NCBI GenBank assembly: GCA_004431415.1
Contig: QPMI01000066.1
Coordinates: forward strand, 372,001-436,000
Length of the DNA stretch: 64,000 nucleotides
Reading direction: 5' to 3'
From: Cyanophora paradoxa
Taxonomy: Eukaryota; Glaucocystophyceae; Cyanophorales; Cyanophoraceae
Numbering within the stretch: the stretch's first letter is position 1; each line of letters starts with the position of its first letter. The translations under genes were made by a program, and so were the position numbers. The notes beneath the pieces were generated by a model, which had not been told where the DNA came from, did no database searches, and saw only the letters and a list, made by a program, of their open reading frames with translations. Shown here piece by piece: positions 55,001 to 64,000 of this stretch.

Positions 55001-58000
55001 GAATTTGAGAATGAATTGTTGCCCAGAAACGTCAACTCACAATTTGCAAATTAATATTGCTGCTCAGAAACGTCATGACTGGAACACCGGTCAACACTTC
55101 TCTCAGTGACATCTTTGGCATCTTGGTGTTCATGCAGCACAACCCGTTCGCTTTTGGAGACTGGTTTGCTTAATTGTTTAATTTATTGTTTAGCGGGCCC
55201 TACGATTTGTTTATAGCGTATTCCTTGCGGGTCATTGCGCCCGCTGCAGCTGAAATGCATGGCCCCGCGGCAGGTTCAAGGACATTTACCTCGCTCCGTG
55301 CCTGCAGGAAATGAGCTCCAGCCGACGCCTTGGGGCCAATCTCGGGAACGCGGGCAACCAGCAGTCGAACGGCGATGAACTGCAGCTCCAGTGCCATCGA
55401 GCAGCTCAAAGCAACTCGCAATTCACTCCAATGATGCGCTTGGCCGGGTGAGCGCTCTGCAATGAGAAAGCGGTTGCGTTGTCCTATATTATAATTTATA
55501 ACGTATACGTCGCAACCACAGATTTGTAGCATCCTTCATGCACCGGGAGCCCGCCGAGTCATGCTGGAAGGAGGTCAACCTTCTCCCAAGCACCGAAATG
55601 GAAGTGAAGGTGTATACACAGCAAAACCGTTTCGCCTTGTAAAGCCTTCGCAAGCGTTTTCTTTCAGATTGTCCCTGCTCCCCTGGAGAAGCTGGAGTAT
55701 GAGAAGCAGGACTCGATTTTGAGACAAATGGTGCGCGGCTGTTTTAAATTGAATACAGACCGAAGCTCGATCACAAGTCTCTCTCTATTAATATTCAATC
55801 AGATTGAGGAGCGTAAATATCCTGAGTTCACCCCCGCAATTTGCACCAGGATTCGAAAGCTGCGGGAGCTCTCCAGCCACGGGACGGCGTCCCAGCTCAT
55901 GTCTCGGCTGGCCACGTCCGAGTGCCCCCCGCCGCAGCTCAATGAAGTGCACGCGACGCGCACGTACACCAGCCGCGGCCTCGCCGAGCGGGCGGCGCAG
56001 CTCGCGGCGAAGGAGAGCAGCCTGGCCGAGCTCGACTGCCAACTGGCCGGAGTCTCCGTCTCCGCCAACGCAAAGTTCCGCACCGACGACCGGCTCGCCC
56101 GCTCGATCGTGTCCAAGGCCGAGAAATCGATTCTGAAGTTCGCCGGCATCATTCTGCACGACGTCAAGCTCCGCCTGGAGGCCGCTGCAGCCTCTGGATC
56201 CGGACTTGGCTCTGCGCAAGTGCTGAATTCGTCTTTGCAGCTCGACTCCAATTACGACGCTGCCGCTGTAAGTTACTTGAATGATGCTCTTGATATCCTA
56301 TCTGCCGCTTATACATATTATAAATTTGCGCGCAGCTGAACCTGTTGTCGGGAATCGCTCAAGCATTTGCGCCATTCTCCCCTTCGAATGATTTGGACTC
56401 GCAAGTGCAACTTGCTCTGGATGCAGCCGCCTCCGAAGCCCGCGCCTTCGTCGACCAAGTCGCCCAAGCCACCGCGAACGGCGTCGTCCTTCCGCGGGGT
56501 CCCCTCGCCAGCGCCCTCGACAGCTTCGGCGTGCGGGTCCCGGCAGTCGGCGGAGTCTCTCTGCAGAGCATTGGCGCCTCTCCAGAGACTTTGCTGGCTG
56601 CTGCGAAACGCCTCAACGACGGCGCTTCACTGGTATGCAGATTTTGGGTTAACAGCGCTTCTATGAGAGCGCTTAGAATTAATCATAGCTTTGATCTGTC
56701 TGTGAGAGCGCTTATAATTAACTTTATTTCGCATGCCCGCAGCTCTGCAATGCGTCGGTGGCGGCCGTTCTCTCATCCTCCACCCAAGAAAAGATCAGCG
56801 ACCCTTTCATCATCTGGCTCGAAAACGCAGCTCTCAATCTCGCTGGAATCATCGACAACCTTTCGAATTGGTGCTTCGACGTCGGCGTCAACATGCTTTT
56901 TTTCGGATGAATTCGAACGCCCTTTTCAACTAATGAGCGTGCGCTGCCCGGCCCCGCGCGCGACCAGGATTGGCTGCAGCGCTCTGGCAAAGCCCGGCAA
57001 GAAGAAGAAGAAGAAGACTGCGGCCGTCGAGGAGGAGGAGAAAGCCTCGGAAGACGTCGACGCGGAGCCGGTCGACGTCGCGAGGCGCAAGGCCAGGCGC
57101 GCGCGGTCCAGCTCGCGCCCGTTCGAGGACGCGCCGCTGCCGAGACACGAGCTCGCCGACGTGACTTCCTGCTGTTGCTGTTCCACGCCTGGCGCTCTAG
57201 ATCTGCGCGCTTTGAATCCAGAGAGTTGACCGAAGTCGAGCGCAGTGTGCCGACCTGCTGCTCGGGGCGTGCGAGTTGCTTCTCGACGTTCTGGCCGCCG
57301 TGGATTACAGAAGCACGGTAATCTATATGACAGATTACAGATTAAAAATTAAACTCTAGTCTTCTCTTCTAGATCTCTGCATGTGGGGCTAGATTTAACA
57401 TCGCCGTTTGTTTAAGGAACTGGACTCGGTGCGCAAGCACATTAACCGCTGCAAAAAGCTTGCTTTCGAGAAGGTCCGCGAATTTCTCCGAATTTGTAAT
57501 AATATCCGCCTTCCGAATATCTAGATCTAGCTATAACTTGAAATTTTATAATGACGTTATCGAACGGCCGCAGGGCTTCCAGCGCTCGCACGGCATTGAG
57601 AGCTTCGATCTCCCATCAATCTCCTTGGCTCTTCTCGCGCGCGGGGCGATCGACCTGCTGGCCAACGGCGAATTTGACTATGAAAGCCGGCTTCCTTCTT
57701 TCGTTTTTCCAGACAGGTTTGAACTCGGAATCATCGCCATTTCGATTCTGCTGCAACCGTTTTTGAGCGCAATCACAGCTGGGCGCCAGTTCTAAAGACA
57801 AAGGGGGTTCTCGCTCACTTCGCCACGCTTCTCCCTGACGATCCCGTAAGCGCGATAATTGGATATTGCCTTCATACTTTCAAACTTGCTTTTGAAGACC
57901 GTCTCTGCAGATCAGCAGCGTGCTGCGGCTTTGCTCCATCATGTACACTTCGTTTGACATCTCGGGCTCTGCACATACGGGACGCGACGAGGCTGCACGG

Positions 58001-60540
58001 GCTTCCCAGCGCCTGTATGCCAGGTGCATTTAACTATATAATCAGCGCGCCTACAACCCGTTGAAGACTCGATTTAGCTATTATATTATTTCCCTCATGC
58101 CGACACAACCCGTACCGAATCGCAGTGCGCTGAAGCGACTCTTCGAACGCGAGAAGCAAAAGTGTGCACACGCAAATTCTCGGCAATTTAAAAACCATAA
58201 GCCGCCTGATAATGTTTTGTTCTCAGCGTCAAGCTACATTACACGCCCGATCAGCACGAGTGGCTTGAAAGCGCCGCTGAGCGAGCGGAGGCACGTGCAG
58301 TCGACTTGAAATCGAAGATGAACGCCTGGAGCCAGCAAGAGGTCTCCCCTTCGATTTATTTCAAACCAAACACGAACTGAAATTGCGGCCTTTCGAATTC
58401 AGGGACCCCACGCGCACGCGCACGCCTGCAACAAGTGCAAGGAGCCGCTCGACTCGGGATTCCTCGTCCCTTGCTCCCACGTCTACTGCCGCCCCTGCTA
58501 CTTGTCCCTCTCCAACGGGGCGCGCTTCTCCTGCAGGGGCTCCGACTGCCCGACCCACGGCCAGATTCGAACCGGGACTGCGTGCACGTGCACGTGCACG
58601 TCGTTCAGCGTCTCGAGCGTGGAGCGCTTCACCATTATTTCCACGTCCGCAGAGCCGGAGCCGGAGCCGGTCCCCAACCGCGGGCAACGCCCCGTTCGGG
58701 CCCAGTCGCAGCCCCAGCCCCAGGCAACAGCAGCGGCCGCGTCGTCATCTGCAAAGGGAAAGGCCCCCATCTCAGCCAGCAAGCAGCCGCAGGCGGCCGC
58801 GGGGCAGGTCAACGTCGGCGCGAGCAGCGATCCCGCCAGGCAGCAGTTCGAGGCGGTTGCAACCACCTACGGCTCGAAGGTCCGGCTCACTTTAATTTGC
58901 CCGAGCTCCTATTCGGTCCGGAACTGAGTGATGGTAAAAGATCGCCGCTGTGTGCCGTGAGCTTGCATCCATCGCCGAGCGCGGCGAGAAGTGCGTCGTG
59001 TTCGCCGAGGTACGAAATTCGACCTGATTTCCTTCGATTTCCATCACATATAATTACTTTCCAAAATTCGCTTCGATATATATAAATTAAATGCCGGGCG
59101 TGCTCCACTTTGCAGTTCGAGGAGACGCTGAAGCGGCTCATCGAGGCCTGCGCATCCCTGCGGCCCCCAATCAGGTGCGCGCCATTTGTCCGCTACCTAT
59201 ACGCTAGCGCTCTAGATCTCAATCTCTATCTTTCACTCACGATCACGGGTCCATTTATATTCAGATGCGCCCAAGCGTACTGCGGCGTCCTGCACGAGCG
59301 AAGCGCCGAGATCGCGCGGTTCCAGGGGGAGAGCGGCGTCACCGTCTGCGCCCTCCTGACCAAGGTCGGCGCCTGCGGCCTGACCCTCACCGCGGTGCGC
59401 ATGCACCGCAACTTGCGACAATATTTAATGATATTTCCTCGCTCTGAAGGCCAATTATGATCCGCCCGCAGGCTAACAACCTCTTCTTCCTCGAGCCCTG
59501 CATGAATCTGGCTTTGGGTGCGTGAAAGGACAGCGAAATTGTATCATATGTTCTCACAGTAAAAGCCGATCACCATAATTACAACGTGCCGCGCAGTCGA
59601 CCAGGCGAGCCGGCGGATCGTCCGCGTCGGCCAAACGAAGCCCACAGTCATCAAGGTGCGCAGCCCATCGATAAATATCGATGCTCTTTCTTATTATACT
59701 CTTATCTTATTATTTCTTATCTTTAAGCTTTTAAGCTTCCCTTTAAGCTTCTTGTAAGCTTCTTGCTCTTATCGATGCCCTTTAAGCTTCTTTTAAAACA
59801 TAATCTTATCTGAACGATTTCGAAAGCACTTCTACGTCGAAGGGACGCTGGAGGAGGCCTATATGGACATCATGAAGCGGAAGCGCGAGAGCTTCCGCGG
59901 CTCCGGCCCGGGATCAAACGCGGGCGCCCCAGGCTCCTCTTCGTCAAAGCCCGCAGCCGGCGCCCCCAGCTTCACGTTTGGGCCGGCGCACACGGGGGCG
60001 ACCAGCACCGTCATTTCCTACGAGGAGCTCTTCGCACACGTCGCCGTGCGTAACAAAGTTAACGTTGATCGCTCCAATTTAGATTGCCGCGTGGAACTGA
60101 TCGCATTCTGAGTGGAACTCGCAGTGGAAGCACAAGGAAGAGTTCGAGAAGAAGCAGGCGCGCCGGCCGCGCCCTTCGAATCGCGTCGATTTCAGCTAAT
60201 CCGATATCGATGCGTGCCGCAGAGCGCGCAGGAGAAATCGCGCGCGGAGGCCCGGAGCGCCCAGGCCGTGGCGGCCATGGCGACGACGCCACCGAAGAGG
60301 GTGCAGGCCCCGGCACCGACCCCGGCGGCGGCCCCAGCGACGTCGACCTCGACCTCGACCGCGGCTGCAGGCGAGTACTAGTTTAGTGCACCGGACTTCA
60401 TATTTGAGATTCCATAGCTACGCTCAAGCTATCGCCACATATGCATTGATTTGCTGACGTATACGTACGCGGTCGCAGAGCTCCAGGCGCCGGCCACTGT
60501 CGCGCAGCCCACCAAGAAAGGGAGGCGAAAGCAGAAATAA
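52062..60540 (+). CDS. SHPRH-like SNF2 helicase with internal RING finger (putative E3 ligase)
   Basis: The N-terminal exons (RLRETMSSRSDASFSMRSG, REEAEGSRSVNASEIDVKVR, LGALLYLTKAIDERGPRISV) are uncertain. From 53640 the helicase is clear: ERLMRFQLRALAHILDQ (53708), LCLEM joined to GLGKT (54222, Walker A), PIMLAAILANRCQAF and TLILCPAILMHQWRIE (54395), IVLVSLEAVRRQTG, RLVADEAQQVGTTMN (54800, DEAQ box), VMTGTPVNTSLSDIFGILVF (55075) and PFAFGDWF. A long helical linker follows (55800-58340). The RING CNKCKEPLDSGFLVPCSHVY...CRPCY...C-x4-C is at 58430-58555. The second helicase lobe is GEKCVVFAE, VTVCALLTKVGACGLTLTA (59340), NNLFFLEPCMNLAL, ASRRIVRVGQTKPTVIK (59604) and FYVEGTLEEAYMDIMKRKR (59827). 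The end is PTKKGRRKQK, TAA at 60538. RING insertion between the two lobes is the SHPRH/Rad5 plan, acting in PCNA polyubiquitination and damage tolerance. Most introns are AT-rich GTGCG/GTATG types. Confidence 0.85.
59718..59795. repeat. AAGCTT-rich imperfect repeat in an intron
   Basis: CTTTTAAGCTTC, CTTTAAGCTTCTTG and TAAGCTTCTTGCTCTTATCGATG recur within 80 bp before the exon encoding FYVEGTLEEAY. Confidence 0.75.
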
Positions 60541-60947
60541 GTAATCGTTGCGTGAGTATATAAATATGCGAGTGGAAAGCACTGCAGCTAGCGCTGCTTC
60601 CATTTGTGAATTAATATTCGAGTGGAACAAATTCTGGCATATGCATGCCCACGTGCATGCGCATGCGCACCCCGGCCGTTTATGCTTCGCGACAGTGACA
60701 GTGCTACGTATACCCCATTATTTCTATGCATGTCCAACTTTTTTTATTTATTTATATACTTATTTTTGCTCAGTCAACCCCGATCGCTATGAATCGGATG
60801 TAGATCTCGTCGTGGCACGAGCGATCAACCTCGCTGTGCTCTATATTTTCGGGAATAAATTGAAATACACTGGGTGGTCCAGAAAGTTTCCTTGCTGGGA
60901 GGCAGGTTGTAGCGAAAGCACTAGCTATATATAGTGCTGTGATCTAT
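60541..60947. other. Convergent intergenic spacer
   Basis: Holds the 3' ends of the helicase and BTB genes. AT-rich, with ATGCATGCCCACGTGCATGCGCATGCGCAC palindromes near 60640-60670. No gene seen. Confidence 0.6.
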
Positions 60948-62676
60948 TCAGAGACTCGGCTCTGCAGTTGACGCCGTAGAGGTTGCCGCTGCTGCAGGCA
61001 GGCCATGTTGCTGAAGCTGAAGCATCACTTTCAGAGTCTTGTCTCCCCAGCCCCCCAGAAGCGACTTCGCTTCCTATGGACGGCGCTTAAATGATCATGA
61101 GGTTTCCTACCTATAGCTATACGGATTGCAGAATTAAAAACTTACCTGGAAGACTTCTCTCACTCTCTCGACGACCTGTTGAACGCTGCCTTCGGACCCT
61201 GCCGCAGAGGAAACTCGCTTCGCCAGCCATTCATCCAGTTTGTCGAGCAGGATTGGGTCTCGCACTGATCCGGTGCAGGATGAGATTAAATCGCTGAAAA
61301 GCGCTCAAGCAGAATTAGAGCTGCGTACGATATCTGTCATTTCCCGATCCGTTCCAATTTTTGCAGATGTTCAGCAGCCCTTTTCTAGCCATTTCAGAAG
61401 TCAGTTGCATGCAAACAATGTCAGAAAGCTTGCGGTCCTTGCATTCGAGGGCCTGCGCAGTGCTTCTCAGCTGCGTTCTAAACACACGATCATGATAATA
61501 AGCGTACGTCGCAGTGGGAGAGAAGCAGATCCATGCCTTTGAGGATCACACGGCCAAGAGCGGAATTTGACTGGATGTTCATCACAGTCGAATTTCTGCC
61601 AGAATCGACAACGGCGAAATCGAAGGCGGGGTCCTTGACGATAGCGCTGAGGAACTGACAGAAGTCTTCTTTCGAACCGAATTTGATCAACTCATGAAAG
61701 AGCCACTCGACACAATTTATCGAGTCTGAATTTGTCGCCGCGAATTGGGGCGTACAGAAATTGAAAGTGCGAAGCGTTCGCAGTATCGCTGATCGCACCC
61801 ATTCTACAGCATAAGCAGGCGATTCGCCAGGAAGCGGGTTTGAAACCCGAGCCTGCAAGGCAGCCTCGCAAGCGTTTCGCAGCTGGGGATCGCGGATATT
61901 TGAGGACGTGTGAGAAATGAGCTCTTCCAAATCGCTGCCAAGGAAGAAGAGCTGCCTGGCAGGCAGTCCTTTCTTGCAAATCGAGAGAAATTCGGGTCGT
62001 CCCATTTCTTCGGCTGCAGCTGAAACTATCGAGAAGTCCGAAAGCCTCGCGTTGCGCTCAATGTAAGCCGCCGCCGCTCCAACTCCGGGCTCCCAACTGC
62101 GATCAAATATAAATTCGAGGAACTGGCCCGGCGGCGAATAAGAGCGCTGCGCATGCATATGCAGATGCATATGCGCATGCACACACCCGTATTCGAGGCA
62201 TACGCGGCAGAATGCAAGGGCGCTCGGAACATCTTGCATTACCTCTGCGGTTGACTGCCCGTACAGAGAGCGCAAGAAGGCCTCGAGCTCGAAGAGCTCC
62301 GGATCCCCCCCGCAAGCTGTCGGCTCCCCAATCTCGAGCACCTTCGCGGATGCGCGACGAGAGCGTTATAATTACACACCGCGCCACCTCTAGATCTGTT
62401 TTCGCGCGCGCCCGCGCGCGCGGGCACCTGCGGGCTCCCGATGCGGAGCGGGGCGCGGCGTGCAGCTGACGAATTCGAACTCCATCGCTCGGAAAGGAGA
62501 GCATCAAAGAAAGAAGCTTGCCGCAGATACTGCAAAAGGCTTTGATCTTGATCTCACGTGAACTTCGGAAATTAAAGCGCAACGCGCACATCCGAATCGA
62601 CGAAGAAGCTTCTTTTGTGGCCGCGGATGACGAGCTCGACGTCCGCGTAGCGCACGACGTCAAAGTGCCGATCCAT
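60948..62676 (-). CDS. BTB/POZ-domain protein with an alpha-helical C-terminal region
   Basis: ATG at 62676 gives MDRHFDVVRYADVELVIRGH, the first strand and helix of a BTB domain, followed after an intron by YLRQASFFDALLSERWSSNS (62525). The exon at 62340 adds DPELFELEAFLRSLYGQSTA and ALAFCRVCLEYGC, completing the BTB pattern (F-L-x-x-L-Y and lA-x-x-Y-x-C). After this, helical sequence continues: SYSPPGQFLEFIFDRSWEPG, FLGSDLEELISHTSSNIRDP, INCVEWLFHELIKFGSKEDF and NSALGRVILKGMDLLLSHCD to the donor at about 61505. Then come STAQALECKDRKLSDIVCMQ (61460), DLISSCTGSVRDPILLDKLD (61285) and WGDKTLKVMLQLQQHGLPAA to a stop at 60948. BTB proteins often act as Cullin-3 adaptors; the partner domain here is not recognised. 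A palindromic 36-nt segment (about 62146-62181, HAHMHLHMHA) interrupts the exon in frame. Confidence 0.7.
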
Positions 62677-63025
62677 CGAATTTGCGGTTCCAACTCTTTT
62701 CATTCTTCTAGCTAGGTTCTCTCCTTCGAACTTCGGAAATTCTCTCTCGCCCCCTTCTTCTCCTCCTTCCCCCCTCCTTCTTCTCCCCTCTCTCTCTCCC
62801 CCTCCCTTACCCTCCCTTCTTCTCCCAGCTCCTCAGGCCTGCGGCCCCCAAGAATACTATGATACCTCCTTAAATGTGACGTTAGCAGACCAGGCCGCGA
62901 CCTTGACACGGCGTTCAGGGCCTCTGTAGCTCCGGAAAAGACTTCTCGATTGAACCATTTGATAATAAAACCAATAATTACATGCCCATGCCATATGCAT
63001 GCGCTGTGCTGAACTAAAGCTAGCC
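62677..63025. other. Spacer with pyrimidine-rich tract
   Basis: 62708-62830 is almost pure C/T (CTCTCTCTCCCCCTCCC), 5' of the BTB gene on its noncoding strand. No gene seen. Confidence 0.6.
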
Positions 63026-63720
63026 TCACGTGTCGGAGGCCCGGCAGGGGAGGTCGGTGAGGAGGGTGCGGCACCACCAGCGGCCCAGGCCGGCCTCCCT
63101 CAGCATGACGATCGTGAAGCGCGGGCGCAGGTTCGCCTCGGGGTAGTGCGGGGTGAAGAAGAACTTGTGCACGTCCACGCTTTGCCTGCCGTTAAAGCGT
63201 TCGAAACAGCTTTAACGAAGGAGCTTAAGCTTCAGGCGGCGCACGGCCTGTCGAGGGCGGGCGACTTGGCTCGGAACTGGTACAGGTTGATCACCACCTT
63301 CTCCGTCCCTTCGCCGTGCCGCATTCAAGGACTTACGATACAGAAAAGAAGGAAAGGAGCGAGAGGGGGCGCACCCGGGGTGACGAGGTCGTTGTACTTG
63401 AAGACCCAGCGGACGGGCAGCTGCTGAAACTGGCACCTGCCGGGCAGGGGCCGTCAGCACTCGGATCGCCACTCTCTGTCCTCTTGTTCGAGATCGCAGC
63501 TTATATTATTTAAGCTCATGGTTCGCGGCTCAAGCTTATAAGCTTGTTCTCTCTTTCATCGCAAGCTTATAAGCTTGTTCTCTCTTTCATCTCAAGCTTA
63601 TAAGCGTGTTCGATTTCAGAGGGGGCGCACTTGTAGACGAGGTAGCCGCACTCCTCCTGCGTCAGGAACGTGTTGCACGCCTCGTAGCAGTACGGGTTCT
63701 CCCTGTAGGTAATCATAAAT
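63026..63720 (-). CDS. 3' part of an unrecognised protein
   Basis: Minus-strand exons with good acceptors: YRENPYCYEACNTFLTQEEC and GYLVYK (63705-63630), CQFQQLPVRWVFKYNDLVTP (63437-63378), EKVVINLYQFRAKSPALDR (63305-63245), and VDVHKFFFTPHYPEANLRPR followed by FTIVMLREAGLGRWWCRTLL (63180-63070), to a stop at 63028-63026. The peptides look like a conserved globular protein rich in aromatic residues and Cys. I cannot assign a family. The 5' end lies beyond or near the window edge. Confidence 0.55.
63532..63606. repeat. Tandem repeat, 31-bp unit
   Basis: CAAGCTTATAAGCTTGTTC followed by TCTCTTTCATC occurs twice in full and once in part. It lies in an intron of the unrecognised minus-strand gene. 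Confidence 0.9.
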
Positions 63721-64000
63721 TATAAGACGTTATTGTAAGGGTGCTCCGATCAGAGACAGGAAGGGTTATGCAATGTGAGGAAGGGTCTTGAGAGCGAGAA
63801 GGCGATGCTATCGTCAGCGTGCCGCAGTGCGGCGGGCGCTGCGCATTATACGGATCCGACGGCTTCTTGTATTATGCTTGTATGCCTTAGCGGTTGCGCA
63901 TCGACGTCGTTGCCAGCGGCGGGCGCGGCGCTGGCGCCAGCGGCAGCGCACGGCTTCTTCTTGTGTTTATAAATTATAACGGACGGATTGAACGGCTTCT
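63721..64000. other. Window edge, nothing assigned
   Basis: Probably intron or upstream DNA of the unrecognised minus-strand gene. No supported exon. Confidence 0.4.

Overview
This window is nuclear DNA of a GC-rich photosynthetic eukaryote, not a prokaryote. The genes are broken into many short exons, the protein families are eukaryotic (RING and SNF2-type ubiquitin ligases, a SLC35 sugar-nucleotide transporter, BTB, KH, WD40 and protein-kinase genes), and there are no operons. A nuclear, intron-bearing gene for the di-iron Mg-protoporphyrin monomethyl ester cyclase shows the cell makes chlorophyll. Its presumed transit peptide has no signal peptide and has Phe near the start, and a thioredoxin-fold protein begins in the same way. 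Together these suggest a primary-plastid alga. A glaucophyte would fit best, but that is inference, and other GC-rich algae remain possible.

Layout: 1-2.5 kb, 3' part of a low-complexity protein; 4.4-6.7 kb, RNFT-like membrane RING ligase; 7.6-10.5 kb, bZIP factor; 12.5-15.2 kb, TKL-like kinase; 16.0-17.7 kb, a duplicated WD40-gene end plus a doubtful gene; 17.8-21.0 kb, tandem-KH protein; 24.3-21.4 kb (minus), WD40/coiled-coil protein; 24.6-31.3 kb, two methyltransferase genes in a 2.4-kb-arm inverted duplication; 34.6-31.7 kb (minus), SLC35D-like transporter; 34.8-36.3 kb, AhpC/TSA-2 protein; 38.9-36.8 kb (minus), cyclase; 43.9-40.3 kb (minus), RING/TRAF-zinc-finger coiled-coil protein; 45.4-50.1 kb, unrecognised acidic protein; 52-60.5 kb, SHPRH-like helicase/E3; 62.7-60.9 kb (minus), BTB protein; 63.7-63.0 kb (minus), unrecognised partial gene.

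Two genome-scale features stand out. Noncoding DNA is built largely from short self-complementary words (GATC, TGCA, GAATTC, CTGCAG, ATCGAT, GCATGC, AGATCT and others) run together, while exons are not. Introns fall into two kinds: C-rich ones starting GTACCC and ending in a run of C before CAG, and ones starting GTGCG or GTRAG, with at least two supported GC-AG introns. Exon ends were read by eye from protein continuity and splice phase. They are well supported where phases are stated and approximate elsewhere.
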